This document shows positions 23,801 to 32,702 of a stretch of 64,000 nt of DNA, piece by piece. Origin of the DNA: Bacillota bacterium (GTDB taxonomy: Bacteria; Bacillota; Clostridia; Christensenellales; SZUA-584); contig JAEXTV010000004.1 in NCBI GenBank assembly GCA_023406895.1, positions 93,101 through 157,100 of the forward strand, given 5' to 3'. Position numbers and translations under genes: made by a program. Each line of letters starts with the position of its first letter. Position 1 is the first letter of the stretch. The notes below the pieces were generated by a model that saw only the letters and a program-made list of their open reading frames with translations, was not told where the DNA came from and made no database searches.

Positions 23801-26734
23801 AATGCCGCCGCCGTATGCCATTTTCGTGAGTTCTTCGCTTGTGGCGATCTGATCATACAGCGTGGCCGGGGCCATTGAGCGCCCCAGCGTTCCGACTTGA
23901 ACGCGCTGAATCGCTTGGTTTGCCCGAGCGTCGGCAATGTCAACCACGCTCTGCGAAATATCAATGCCGGCTTCTTTCTGAGCACGAATATCAAGCGAGG
24001 ACTGAATCGCGGTTTTCATTTCAGAAAGAGCCGCGCCCGTGTCCGCGTCCATGGCATACGATTCGATAATCTGATTCAGCGTTCCGTTGTCGGCCTGCTG
24101 CCGCATCATCTCAATGCCCGCAGCAAAGTTCGTTTTGAGATCCCCCATTGCGGATTCAAACGCCGCAGCATCGCCGGACTTGTACGCATCAACAACGGCG
24201 TTAAAACTGTTCTCTGCTTTCCGCGCTGTGTTTATCTCGCCCATTCCACCCGGCAGGCCGACCAAAGACATGAGAAGTCCCACGGCGATTGTCGTTTTCG
24301 TTGTCTGCCCAATCTGGTTCCAATCAAGATAATTGGCTTTGTAATCGTCCGACCACATGACATCACGGAAAAACTCGCTCGTAATATCCTGCAAATTTTC
24401 TTCGATTGCTTCGCCCAAGGTATTCTCAAGCAGCGACACAGACACGTTCGCCAGCGTTTTCTTTGCCGCGCCAGCTGTTCCGTTTTTGATAAGCGTCATA
24501 ATCGGCGCTGACCGGCCCGAAAAGAAGCCGGTTCCTTGTTCGATGATTGTTTCGAAATATGCTGCCGGAATTGCTTGCAGCCACTTTTCAGCGTCGGTGC
24601 GTCCTTCAAGCTCGCCCTGCATGAGGTTGTGGCCGAGTGAAGAAACAAGCAGCGATGCAGATTGAGGGCGAACAGAAAAAATTCTTGATGCCAGCGCTTT
24701 CCACCCTGTCAACGCTGTTGCGCTTTCTGCCGCAGCCGTTGTTCCCGCAGAAACTGCGCCACCGACAGCGTTACCAATGGCAATGTTAAGTCCCATTTCT
24801 GTTGATACTTTTGTGACACCATAAATAAAATCTGTTGTTCCGGACGCATTGGCCCCGAGAGATACGTTCTTTCGAGCAAGAATGTCACGGTTCATAGAGC
24901 TTTGCGCGATCTCGCCTACTTTTTTATCGAGCAGTTCTTTATACGTTTTATCAAAGCTGTTGAGCTTTGCGAGTTCCAAAGTGACCGTTCCAATGCTATC
25001 CGAAAATCCGCTTACCCCTTCCTTCATGCCGCTGGCAAGAGAAACGACCCACGACGGCGTATTTTGCAAAACCGCTCTATATGCGCCAATCTCGCCTTTT
25101 TGTTTTTGAATCACCTTATATTCCGCTTGGTCAAGCAAAGACTGAATTCCCGGGTTGTCGCTTTGAGTTTCGCCATTCCATCCGAGCTCGTCGAGCTTGG
25201 CTTTTATGGCCTTAATATCATCGTCCATTGCAAAGCTGTATTTGCTTGTGTCAAATCCGATGCCGATAGCGCTCCCGAGCATGTTTTCGCCAAAAAGCCG
25301 TTCTTCGTAATCTGCGCCCGAAAGCCCGCTGTCTGACGCGCCGCGCTTGAGCGCTTCTTCGTCCAATGCGGCGTTTCTCAAAGCATCAACGGTAAGACTT
25401 TTGATCTGATCTTCTCCGCCCGTTATTCCGAGCTCGTTCACAAAATCAACATTCTGCCGCAGATAAGCGATGTTTTCGGCAGAGTACCCGGACGATATAA
25501 GATCGTTGACGCGAGCGGTGATCTCGTTTTGCTCCGCGATAATATCGTCGTACTCGCCCGATGCTTTAAGCTGCGCGATGATATCTTCCTGCTCCGCTTT
25601 TGTCGTGGCATTATCGATCATCGAATTTACAAGCCCAGACGTGCCCGTTATGCTTGCAATATTCTTGACCATCGAAGCGCTGAGCTCCCGCTCTGCAGCT
25701 TTGTTTTTGCCGTTTATCGTGTCTTCGTCTGCGGTGAAGTCTTCCGCGTTGATCGGCATCGCTTCATCGAACGCGAAAAACGGCGCGTCGCTTTTGTTGT
25801 CCGTCGCTTTCGGTCTTGTGAAATCGTTCGTTGTCACCGCCGCAAGGTCTTGTTCAGCCTGTTGAAGTTGTTTGTACTGCTTTATGGCGGCTATCGTGGC
25901 GGGCGCTTCGTCAGCATACGGGTCTGTTGGCGCTGATGTGAAAAGCTTCGTCAGCCACGGCAGTTTATCGTATTCATATTTCTTGTTGGCATAGTCCTGC
26001 ATCTTTGCCGAGTATTCTTCGTACTCAGCCGCAAACTGCTTGGTGTTGTTGATGTACGATTCGGCAGCAATAGGAATAAGGCCGTCGCGCTGCCGGGCCT
26101 TGTCCTCGTCGGTGCTATCGTATTTGAAAGACTTCGGTGTGCGCCCGAGCAGATAGTTAAGCTCGTCCTCCGGGTCTTCCATGTCGTATGAATAGAGGTT
26201 GTTCAATATCGCGCCGTTGTCGTCATTGGTATAAAACTTCGATGCGGCAAAACCGTTCTGAGACAACCGCTTTATATCGCTGTCAATCGCTTTGGGCGCG
26301 AATCCGTATGCCTGCCGCCATACATCTTCTTCGTCGGCAAGATCATACTGATATGTGCGCTTGAGTGCGCTGTTTTCGTCAATTCCGTTCCACGATTCCA
26401 TAAGCCCGGTATCGGTCACGCTGAGCGCGTTCGATGCGTAATTGAACTGCTTCGCCGTATCGTTCGTATAGGCGTTCCAATAGTTCTTAAACTCCGTTTT
26501 GTTCATCTTGTCGTAGTTTGAGAACATGGTATCAATTACCGTCATGTTGTCTTTGGCAAACTGTCCGCCGAGCGAATCCGACTGATACCGCAGCGTCGCA
26601 TAATCCTTTAATACATTGAACTCAGACACGCTTCGCATCTGAGTTCTCAGTAAAGGTTCGTTTTGTGTGACGAAATCGTATAGCGTTTTAGAGTCCAGCT
26701 TCGAGTAGTCAACTTTCTGAATATCTTTTGCCAT
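20825..26734 (-). CDS. Giant phage virion protein with LPD38-type region
   Basis: A 1969-residue protein, the largest in the window and the last late gene. Residues about 1500-1750 (SARNFLRDLQDAGLNTKDMP, AQAMYNAAEVTVNF-like segment, FVPFFNPSVQGASKFIRRF) match the large-polyvalent-protein region LPD38. The rest is mostly helical, acidic and Ala/Gln-rich, with a few hydrophobic stretches around 690-850. Its position after the lysis genes and beside a LysM protein recalls the huge internal ejection proteins of T7-like podoviruses, injected with the DNA; that role is inferred. ATG at 26734 has GGAAGG 8 nt upstream. Confidence 0.82.
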   Translation of the reverse strand: MAKDIQKVDYSKLDSKTLYDFVTQNEPLLRTQMRSVSEFNVLKDYATLRYQSDSLGGQFAKDNMTVIDTMFSNYDKMNKTEFKNYWNAYTNDTAKQFNYASNALSVTDTGLMESWNGIDENSALKRTYQYDLADEEDVWRQAYGFAPKAIDSDIKRLSQNGFAASKFYTNDDNGAILNNLYSYDMEDPEDELNYLLGRTPKSFKYDSTDEDKARQRDGLIPIAAESYINNTKQFAAEYEEYSAKMQDYANKKYEYDKLPWLTKLFTSAPTDPYADEAPATIAAIKQYKQLQQAEQDLAAVTTNDFTRPKATDNKSDAPFFAFDEAMPINAEDFTADEDTINGKNKAAERELSASMVKNIASITGTSGLVNSMIDNATTKAEQEDIIAQLKASGEYDDIIAEQNEITARVNDLISSGYSAENIAYLRQNVDFVNELGITGGEDQIKSLTVDALRNAALDEEALKRGASDSGLSGADYEERLFGENMLGSAIGIGFDTSKYSFAMDDDIKAIKAKLDELGWNGETQSDNPGIQSLLDQAEYKVIQKQKGEIGAYRAVLQNTPSWVVSLASGMKEGVSGFSDSIGTVTLELAKLNSFDKTYKELLDKKVGEIAQSSMNRDILARKNVSLGANASGTTDFIYGVTKVSTEMGLNIAIGNAVGGAVSAGTTAAAESATALTGWKALASRIFSVRPQSASLLVSSLGHNLMQGELEGRTDAEKWLQAIPAAYFETIIEQGTGFFSGRSAPIMTLIKNGTAGAAKKTLANVSVSLLENTLGEAIEENLQDITSEFFRDVMWSDDYKANYLDWNQIGQTTKTTIAVGLLMSLVGLPGGMGEINTARKAENSFNAVVDAYKSGDAAAFESAMGDLKTNFAAGIEMMRQQADNGTLNQIIESYAMDADTGAALSEMKTAIQSSLDIRAQKEAGIDISQSVVDIADARANQAIQRVQVGTLGRSMAPATLYDQIATSEELTKMAYGGGIVSRLIQQNKAVLTDAQIETLRSIKTLAQTNPYVNVKFDANTTVEEIGSDISKAEEKYTLSEAKWFRFIELSKAELKHAFRRSVKDGQRMDAAIRAELEDYRNDVLKQYNKLTDARSKRDGYIAQQQFIAAFDGTPAQSPVIQSTALTPTEVQTQGLRDTQAENDVATMPDRAVAMNGSVDAIIGSANSISELAQTAQTKADDGKIAEVLTSVERNKPTLGEQIKATYDFAKRKFVDSGAAIGSIAKKLGDNLMYPLYNNAKQAKHAAQYMIGGQQIDMNYNVVGKSLIDVFAYARAQGDEYTNRFFSYLYHMHNIDRMAQGKPVFGESVSADMSIETAAKLEQENPEFATMAQDVYKYNDNLLQWRVDSKRITQEQADEMRAMYPHYVPTYRMMPKTSGATAVGGSLSVANTLKEAKGSNLDLMPIDESMARMTMQVVEMAKANVLGNRLLEQVLANQDKTGEFVGSVAVDGDRYDIDTEEGHTSESAKNTVRIYRGGEVATLNVSPSMYEAFKDLSVTSEEANLIMRAAQGINSTFKKLVTGYNPIFSARNFLRDLQDAGLNTKDMPGFMANFPQAYKEIATNGEYWRMYQAAGGLGSSFFDYDKGLKLEKDSAVRRYTLGVVETVNMAIEQAPRLAEFMATVKKGGTSYENITQAMYNAAEVTVNFGRSGSWGRVINRTFVPFFNPSVQGASKFIRRFTENKGVAEWSVLVVRAVALGILPSLINNLLYSDDDEYKNINNRDKDKNYLFKMGGGVWAKVPKGRVLSLISGITNRVTGEYGEDDFAGFIELAKEQIAPISPFESNILAPFNAIANNKTWYGSDIESDYLAENYAPGQRYDESTDAFSKALGELTNFSPKKINYLLDAYTGVIGDVVLPMTSPKAESGGVLAPLVSAFTLDVNASNKLSTKFYDKVDNITWDMKSEDAAKASKAKADNKIIQKYSDDISELSKLIRQAQNSDKSNDEKLAIVRDLKATIAGLQKSALEVLK

Positions 26735-26758
26735 ATTGTCCACCTTCCAGCATGACGC

Positions 26759-27643
26759 TTATTTTCCGTATGTCTTTTTATAATAATCTTGTTTCTGTTG
26801 AAATGCAGTCTTTTTCACGGGCTGCCCGCCGCCGCTCTGAGAGCTTGAGTACCCGCGCGCGGAAAGGTTGTCGTTTGAACCGCCGCCGCTGCTGCCAGCC
26901 AATATTTGCGCGAGAACTTCATTCATTGTAAGCCCGCCACCGCCGCCGCTACCGCCGCCGCTTGACTTCCCGGCAAGCGTAGTGTCAAACTGCCGCCGCT
27001 GTTCCGCAAGCTGTTCGTTGAACTGCCTGATCTGCTCGTAATACTGCATCCTATCCTGTATCGCTTTTTGAATGTTCTGCTCTTTTGTGTTAGCAAGCGT
27101 CAATCTCTGAGTGTCAATACTCCCCATGTTCGTTGCGTAGTCCGAAGCCATTTCGTCGTATGTCTCTTGAGCTTTCGCGTTGACATCGGCAAGCCCTTCC
27201 GTGAGCTCATACGTCGCCTGAGACGACCGACCCATTCCGCGCTTGAGCATCGAATCTTCGATATTCTTTTGTGTCGTCTTGAGCGCGTTGTCAACGTATT
27301 TGCTGAAATCTTCTTTTGCACGTCCGTACCGCGTTGTCAGGTTCCCGGCCTGCTGATTCAAAATATCAAGGCTCTGCTGATATCCTGGATTTACGGCGGC
27401 TTCAGCTTCGGCTCGAATCTGCGCGTCTGTCGGAGCTCCCGGCGCTGTATTCGCAGCCGCGGGGTCTGCGGAAGGAGAAGAAGCGGCAGGCGCAGCATCG
27501 GCAGACAGTTTAAGCGTCGCGCCCGCTTTGATGCTGTCCACGTTTTTGATGCCGTTCAGCTGCGCCAGCGCGTCAACCGTCGTATTGTTTGCCTTTGCGA
27601 TCTTGCTGAGCGTGTCGCCTTTTTGTATCGTATAAGTAGCCAT
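26759..27643 (-). CDS. LysM-domain phage structural protein
   Basis: A 294-residue protein. Residues 3-48 are one LysM domain (YTIQKGDTLSKIAKANNTTV ... IKAGATLKL), which binds peptidoglycan. An Ala/Pro/Ser linker, a long coiled-coil-like helical part (about 80-225) and two glycine/serine-rich stretches (GKSSGGGSGGGGG near 230) follow. Set between the holin genes and the giant LPD38 protein, it is probably a virion component that grips the cell wall during DNA entry. AAAGGGG lies 7 nt before the ATG. Confidence 0.8.
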   Translation of the reverse strand: MATYTIQKGDTLSKIAKANNTTVDALAQLNGIKNVDSIKAGATLKLSADAAPAASSPSADPAAANTAPGAPTDAQIRAEAEAAVNPGYQQSLDILNQQAGNLTTRYGRAKEDFSKYVDNALKTTQKNIEDSMLKRGMGRSSQATYELTEGLADVNAKAQETYDEMASDYATNMGSIDTQRLTLANTKEQNIQKAIQDRMQYYEQIRQFNEQLAEQRRQFDTTLAGKSSGGGSGGGGGLTMNEVLAQILAGSSGGGSNDNLSARGYSSSQSGGGQPVKKTAFQQKQDYYKKTYGK

Positions 27644-27711
27644 ATCAATAGCCCCTTTCTAGCTTAATCATCCGGGGCAGGCGCTTTCGCGAGTGCCCGC
27701 CGCGCATGATG

Positions 27712-28065
27712 CTAAAAACGTTTTACGCCCTGTTTGTAAAGCTGATTTGCAAATACCGTTACGCCTGTCACAAGCACGCCCTGTATAGCCCCCTGCACCG
27801 TCCAACCAGAAAGCGCCATAGCAACGGGTATGCCAATAATCAAAAGTCCAAACGGTATCAACCAATCGGGTATGCCCGGTATCTTTTTAAGAAGCGTTCC
27901 GATGATGTACAGCACGGGGATAACCACCAAAGACTCCTGAGTGATATACGCCCAAAAGTCAAACGGCAGTTCCGTTCCGGTTCCATCATCAGCCAGTGCC
28001 AAAACAGGCATCAGCAGAACCAATAAGATTGTTGCGACCAGTGCGCAAGCTAACCACTTTTTCAT
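27712..28065 (-). CDS. Phage holin
   Basis: A 117-residue membrane protein. It starts with a signal-like hydrophobic segment (ACALVATILLVLLMPVLALA), then SLVVIPVLYIIGTLLKKIPG and WLIPFGLLIIGIPVAMALSG, and ends in a charged tail, the layout of a phage holin family common in clostridial phages. It lies right after the endolysin and a second small membrane gene in the lysis cassette and should form the membrane holes that release the endolysin. ATG at 28065 has GAGGAGG upstream; longer in-frame starts lack support. Confidence 0.82.
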   Translation of the reverse strand: MKKWLACALVATILLVLLMPVLALADDGTGTELPFDFWAYITQESLVVIPVLYIIGTLLKKIPGIPDWLIPFGLLIIGIPVAMALSGWTVQGAIQGVLVTGVTVFANQLYKQGVKRF

Positions 28066-28079
28066 GTTCCTTATCCTCC

Positions 28080-28274
28080 TCATTGTTTTGTTAATAGCCA
28101 AACGCCAAGGCTCGCGCAGGCCCCGCATACTGCGCCCCATACAGCGCCAAATATGCTTTTTCGGTTGCTTTTTGATTCGCAAGCCTGTTCTTTCAAAGTT
28201 TTTATATCTGATTGAATTTCGCCAAGCTGTCTGCTAACCTCAAGCTGCCATTTATCACGAGCATTGTTGTCCAT
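28080..28274 (-). CDS. Small XhlA-like membrane protein of the lysis cassette
   Basis: A 64-residue protein: a charged coiled-coil part (RQLGEIQSDIKTLKEQACES) followed by one C-terminal transmembrane segment (FGAVWGAVCGACASLGVWLL). This is the XhlA layout, a holin helper. It lies between endolysin and holin. ATG at 28274 is chosen, 21 nt after the endolysin stop; a GTG at 28310 inside the endolysin gene is possible. Confidence 0.72.
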   Translation of the reverse strand: MDNNARDKWQLEVSRQLGEIQSDIKTLKEQACESKSNRKSIFGAVWGAVCGACASLGVWLLTKQ

Positions 28275-28294
28275 CGTCCTATCCGTCCTTCGTT

Positions 28295-29047
28295 TTATTT
28301 TCCCTGCCACACGCCGCCGAGCGCTTTCGTGGTTTCAGGCCCGACCTTGCCGTCAACGCCGATGTGAACATCATCTTGAAAGCTCCACACGGCATTGCGT
28401 GTTCCCGATCCGAACCATCCGTCGATCTTGCCGTCATAATACCCAAGCTCTTTCAACCGTTCCTGCAGCGCGATAACCTGCGGGTCACACGTCTTGCGGC
28501 TGGTGTACTTGAGCAGCTTCGAGATAATCAGCGCGGGCTTGTCCACGGTAACGGTATCGTATTCAACGTCTTTGATCTTTCCCCAATGCGTCCACGGACG
28601 CGAGGAAAGCTTCGTGATCACAACGCCGTATTTGTACCCTCTGGCTTCAACCACAAGGCCGCCGCCGATGTAAATACCGATGTGCCCGCTTTTCCATACG
28701 GCAAGGCCCGGTATTTCGGGTATCGTTTTAATGCTGCCGCTTTCGATAAACTGCGCTTTGAATGTGTTGGCTGTCCTGTCGCCGTAGCTCGGCGATATGG
28801 ACCGTATCGCGCCGACGATAAGCCCCGAGCAATCCGCGACGATCTTGCCAAACCACCGCGCACATGCCGTTACAAAATACGAGAACTTTGTACCAGCCCA
28901 CGAGGACGGTTTATTGCGCGTTTTTGCCCATAGCTGCGCTTTTGGCTCGTTATACGGTTCGCCGTTTGCGCCGAGGACATAGCCCCATCCTTCCGCAGCC
29001 GCTTTTTTCACATAAGCCACGATCTGGCTTGCTTTTGCAAAAAACAT
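28295..29047 (-). CDS. Phage endolysin: NlpC/P60-type peptidase plus PG-binding domain
   Basis: A 250-residue cell-wall hydrolase. Residues 1-170 form an NlpC/P60-like cysteine peptidase: the active cysteine is in VADCSGLIVGAIR and the histidine in KSGHIGIYIGGG. Residues 180-247 are a PG_binding_1 module (VIALQERLKELGYYDGKIDG, GSGTRNAVWSFQ, VGPETTKAL). It cleaves peptide bonds in peptidoglycan at lysis. There is no signal peptide, so export should depend on the holins encoded just downstream. Confidence 0.9.
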   Translation of the reverse strand: MFFAKASQIVAYVKKAAAEGWGYVLGANGEPYNEPKAQLWAKTRNKPSSWAGTKFSYFVTACARWFGKIVADCSGLIVGAIRSISPSYGDRTANTFKAQFIESGSIKTIPEIPGLAVWKSGHIGIYIGGGLVVEARGYKYGVVITKLSSRPWTHWGKIKDVEYDTVTVDKPALIISKLLKYTSRKTCDPQVIALQERLKELGYYDGKIDGWFGSGTRNAVWSFQDDVHIGVDGKVGPETTKALGGVWQGK

Positions 29048-29072
29048 GATCTTCCCTCCTTAAATCGTTCGT

Positions 29073-29675
29073 TTATTCTTCTGCTTCGGGTTCATCAAAC
29101 ACGGTAAAATCCGATGCAAATTCGAGATACTCCACAATCGCGTATGCTTTCAATTCGGCAAAATCGTTGCTGCCGAGCGTGTAAACAAACGTGGTGCTTG
29201 CCGTCGTTAGGTACGGTATCGGAACAGGGTTCACGGCGTTGCCCGTGTTCTCTCTCATAAGAGCGCCAAGCGTAACCGCGTTGTAAGCAAGAGACCCTTG
29301 TTTAATTCCGGTTGCCGCAACAGAAACGCCGTCGAGAAAACCGTCCTCGTCGCCGCTCTTAATGCCCAAGTCCACGGTTTTTGTCGTCCCGGTTGCTTCG
29401 GCTGTCACGACTTTTAGCAATGTTCTAAGAACCAGCCTTCCAGCGGGCAGCACAATGCTTGTGTCCTGCGCTGTTGTTTCGGCGACAATCGGAAGCTCCG
29501 CAACAGCAAAACGATGCCGAGCGCCCACGGACGCGAGTTCGAGAACGCTGTGCATTTCCCGAACCGCAACCTGATTGGCGGCATAGTCTTCGTTGAAATT
29601 TGTCATATCGTCGTCGATTCTAGGCCAACTCATATTAGCGAATCTGCTTGACTGGTCTACAGGTACATAAGGCAT
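29073..29675 (-). CDS. Phage structural protein, unknown
   Basis: A 200-residue acidic, beta-rich protein without transmembrane segments or recognised motifs. It lies between the collar fibre gene and the endolysin and is probably a virion component (decoration or tail part). Ribosome binding site AGAAAGAAGGATT precedes the ATG. Confidence 0.6.
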   Translation of the reverse strand: MPYVPVDQSSRFANMSWPRIDDDMTNFNEDYAANQVAVREMHSVLELASVGARHRFAVAELPIVAETTAQDTSIVLPAGRLVLRTLLKVVTAEATGTTKTVDLGIKSGDEDGFLDGVSVAATGIKQGSLAYNAVTLGALMRENTGNAVNPVPIPYLTTASTTFVYTLGSNDFAELKAYAIVEYLEFASDFTVFDEPEAEE

Positions 29676-29729
29676 TTTCTAATCCTTCTTTCTTTTGTTT
29701 TATATCAAGCCGCGCCGCCAATGGCTCAA

Positions 29730-30212
29730 TTAAGCTGTTCTTTCCCATACATATACCGATATAAATGGCGGCATTATGGGCAATCCTGTTCCATCGCCCA
29801 ATATTTCTGTCCTCAACTCACCACCAACACCGTTTGATCCATAAGGTATGTTATAATTTTGTCCGCCACCCGTATTAAGTGATATATTATTGCCGCCTTG
29901 ATATCCGACGTTCAACCGAATATTCGGCAAATGAGTTTTTGAAATTGCTGATGTTTTACCGCCGCCAGTTTTTCCGGCAGAGTAATCGCCACTGTCTGTA
30001 CAGGCATACAAAAACTTGTCTGTAATGCGTTCCCATGTCCCATACCCAAGAATTTCAGACGGGTTGCGCGAGTCGTCTTTAATGCTAACAATAAACCCGA
30101 TAGGCAATTCCATACGGTTTATCATCTTCGCCGCTTTGCTCATGAAATCGTTCAGGTCTTTTATTGCTTTTGGCGAAGTCAGCTCGCGTAAAAAATTCCA
30201 ATTCAATGCCAT
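29730..30212 (-). CDS. Short tail fibre with collar-type C-terminus
   Basis: A 160-residue protein. PIGFIVSIKDDSRNPSEILG, YGTWERITDKFLYA, and the end MPPFISVYVWERTA are the pattern of phage tail-fibre/collar domains, where the final Y-WERT strand is near-universal. It is probably a receptor-binding or fibre tip protein, though very short, so it may be the distal part of a fibre with another base protein. It starts 4 nt after the previous tail gene stop, with GAGG 9 nt upstream. Confidence 0.78.
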   Translation of the reverse strand: MALNWNFLRELTSPKAIKDLNDFMSKAAKMINRMELPIGFIVSIKDDSRNPSEILGYGTWERITDKFLYACTDSGDYSAGKTGGGKTSAISKTHLPNIRLNVGYQGGNNISLNTGGGQNYNIPYGSNGVGGELRTEILGDGTGLPIMPPFISVYVWERTA

Positions 30213-30216
30213 AGCT

Positions 30217-31719
30217 TTAATCCTCGTCTAACTCGAATTTAAAATCAATTCCCGAAAGATTGATCGCGGAACCGCTCACGTTCTCGAATTTGAAAGCGAA
30301 TATGCGCCCGGTAACGCTGAACTGCAAATTATGCAGTTTGCGCGTCGTCTGCAACGTCACGGTTTTCTCTTTGGTTTTCTCCACGCCGTTTTTGTTGTAA
30401 TAAACGGTGATCTTGACTTGACCGCCCGGCGTGCCGTCCGACTTCGTACCCCACCCGGTGAAGTAGAGGTCTGTGAGCGTTTTGTCTGCGTTTGGGTATC
30501 CAAAGTCTGTGCGCGGTGTCAGCCAGTAGCATGACAACGGTTCCAATGCGGACGAGTATTTAAAGACCCTGTCATATGCAAGTCGATATATTGTTTCTCC
30601 GCTCGTACACGAATCGTAAATATACGGGCTTGTCTCAACATGCACTTCGATTGTTTTTTTTCTTAGGTCGTATTTTATATACTTCCCGACATATCCCGTC
30701 AGTACAGGATTTGGGCCACTGAATGGTACGCGACTGAAAACATACAGTATATTGTCTGACAGTTCGCACCTTACGTCTTTCATGTTCGGATATATGTCTT
30801 TGATTTCGTCCGTAAGCAAAGGCAATACTTCTGTGCCTGTATACCGGTATATACCATCGGCACCTGCAAAGAAGCAGTTTGTACCGTCTGTGCAAATGCT
30901 GTCATAATAAATAGCACCTTTTGATGCGTATACGGTTTCAACGGAATATTCGCTCGGAGTATCCCCAGCAATCTTTTTTATTGAGTTTTGTTTGAAAATG
31001 ACAACATCGTCAAATATGTTAGCCATACCAACGATTGAATCGCCATCGTCCGTTTGAATAATTATGTTGCCCGCAGCGCCCGCTGTCGTCCAGTCTTCCG
31101 GAGCGTATGCGTTTGAGTAATACACCGTATTCGTGCCGAATATTGTTTTCCAAAGTCGGTCTTTATGAACGGTGTTAAAGTTTTTTCCCGTAGGCGTGCC
31201 GCCAAGCGCTGCCGCTCTAACAAAAAGGTTATTGCTGCCGTCCTTATAAACCCACAGCTTGTAGTTGTCGATTATCATATACTGAACATCGCTGATGTCC
31301 ATTATGACCGATTTTGGCTTCGGTGTTGCGTTAGGCCATAATGCCGTTAAAGCAGCGGTTGTTCCATCAGCCAAATAAATCCTATGCCAGCTATAAGTCG
31401 TACCAAACGATGCATTCTTGTGATATGCGTACCACTCGGTGTAATCGCCCGTTTCCATTGTGGTGCCAATAAACCCGACGATTAAAATCATGCCATAAGT
31501 GCGGTGATTGAACACATGAAGCGAAGCGGGCTTCGCATATCCAAAAGCAGCATTTGTGGGCGCAGCTTCTATTGAGCCGCCGCGCGTTGATAAAATCCCT
31601 TCGCTTACGTCGATATTCTGGCAATCTGGAGAATACGAAAGAGACATCAAGTTTTCGTCAATCGTTTGATTCAATCCCTTGATAACGCCCATTTTTGCCG
31701 TGATTGTTTTGATAGCCAT
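30217..31719 (-). CDS. Phage tail protein, T7 gp12-like position
   Basis: A 500-residue, almost wholly beta-strand protein rich in aromatic residues. It opens GVIKGLNQTIDENLMSLSYS and CQNIDVSEGILSTRGGS, a start seen in tail 'stabilisation' or nozzle proteins of short-tailed phages, with many repeated blade-like segments after that (a propeller is likely). By gene order (after the connector, before the fibre) it fits the T7 gp12/nozzle role. Family assignment is by pattern and position only. Confidence 0.7.
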   Translation of the reverse strand: MAIKTITAKMGVIKGLNQTIDENLMSLSYSPDCQNIDVSEGILSTRGGSIEAAPTNAAFGYAKPASLHVFNHRTYGMILIVGFIGTTMETGDYTEWYAYHKNASFGTTYSWHRIYLADGTTAALTALWPNATPKPKSVIMDISDVQYMIIDNYKLWVYKDGSNNLFVRAAALGGTPTGKNFNTVHKDRLWKTIFGTNTVYYSNAYAPEDWTTAGAAGNIIIQTDDGDSIVGMANIFDDVVIFKQNSIKKIAGDTPSEYSVETVYASKGAIYYDSICTDGTNCFFAGADGIYRYTGTEVLPLLTDEIKDIYPNMKDVRCELSDNILYVFSRVPFSGPNPVLTGYVGKYIKYDLRKKTIEVHVETSPYIYDSCTSGETIYRLAYDRVFKYSSALEPLSCYWLTPRTDFGYPNADKTLTDLYFTGWGTKSDGTPGGQVKITVYYNKNGVEKTKEKTVTLQTTRKLHNLQFSVTGRIFAFKFENVSGSAINLSGIDFKFELDED

Positions 31720-31731
31720 CGTTTTTCTCCT

Positions 31732-32598
31732 TTACGCAAGCGGGTTAATGACTTTTGAGCCAGAACTGTTGAGCGGATAATAAGCGTTCTGTATGCTCTG
31801 CGATTCACCGACGTTCGGCGTGATATATCCCGCTTCTTCGTCGAACTTCGTCTTGAAGTATTCAGCAACGCTGATGTAGTTCGGCCCCTTTGACATGTAC
31901 AGCTTGTGCGCAGCCCAGTACGTCAAAATCATGTGATAATCTTCGTGGAATATCGGTACCCAGTTGTCCCCGATATAGATTTCGTCGAGCGCCGCCGTTG
32001 CTGTGCTGATCGTTTCATTGACGGTGATTGTCGCCGCTCCTGCCGCGCCCGCTGCTGCCGATGCAATCGTGTACTCCGTGTACGTGCCCTCGCTCACATC
32101 GATGAGATACAGTTTCTTGCCCACGAGCGCCGCCGCTTCATCAGCCGAGATCGCTTCGCTCACAGGTATCACCTTTGCAGTGTTCGCGCCCTTGACTTTG
32201 TATGTCGTTTCAAGCGGCTTCGGCATGAACTCGTATTTGACGTATACCGTGCCGTTTTCCGTCGCGTTCGGCACGTATATGCCGCCCTCGTTGTCGGTCA
32301 AAGCCCACGGAATCGCCGCGGCTTCGTTTCCGCTTGCGCTTGACGAAAAATCTTCGTAAAGCGATATTTTCAAAATCCCGACGAATTTTTCGATGAGATT
32401 GTCAAAGTCAAAGCATTTGTTAGCGTCAAGCGTAATCGCTTCGCATTTCCACGGATGCCATTTTTCGCGGCATATCTTGCGATACCCTTCGTTCAAAGCC
32501 GTTTTAATGCGGGTGGCGTACTCGCTTCTGTCCGATGCGTCAGGCTCGTTTATCCGTATCTGCGCGAGAACTTCGGTTATCAGTTCGTAAATGTTCAT
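31732..32598 (-). CDS. Head-tail connector protein with inserted Ala-rich domain
   Basis: A 288-residue protein. The N-terminal helical part (MNIYELITEVLAQIRINEPD, TALNEGYRKICREKWHPWKC) and the C-terminal WVPIFHEDYHMILTYWAAHK resemble the gp11/gp4-type adaptor ring of short-tailed phages. Residues about 137-210 form an extra domain containing SAAAGAAGAATIT, which is also found inside the major capsid protein. ATG at 32598 has GGAG 9 nt upstream. Confidence 0.72.
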   Translation of the reverse strand: MNIYELITEVLAQIRINEPDASDRSEYATRIKTALNEGYRKICREKWHPWKCEAITLDANKCFDFDNLIEKFVGILKISLYEDFSSSASGNEAAAIPWALTDNEGGIYVPNATENGTVYVKYEFMPKPLETTYKVKGANTAKVIPVSEAISADEAAALVGKKLYLIDVSEGTYTEYTIASAAAGAAGAATITVNETISTATAALDEIYIGDNWVPIFHEDYHMILTYWAAHKLYMSKGPNYISVAEYFKTKFDEEAGYITPNVGESQSIQNAYYPLNSSGSKVINPLA

Positions 32599-32702
32599 TT
32601 TCACGATCTCCTTAAAAATAGAATTGCGCGGGGCGAGTGCAGTGCTGGCGGCTTACTGCGCGGCAGGCCGGAGGTATAGCCTTTTAACCCCGCGCAAAAT
32701 TG

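Noticed and set aside
20825..26734. Tail tape-measure protein
   Set aside because: Its length would fit, but it lies after the lysis genes, there are no tail-tube or sheath genes, and its C-terminal region matches the LPD38 type.
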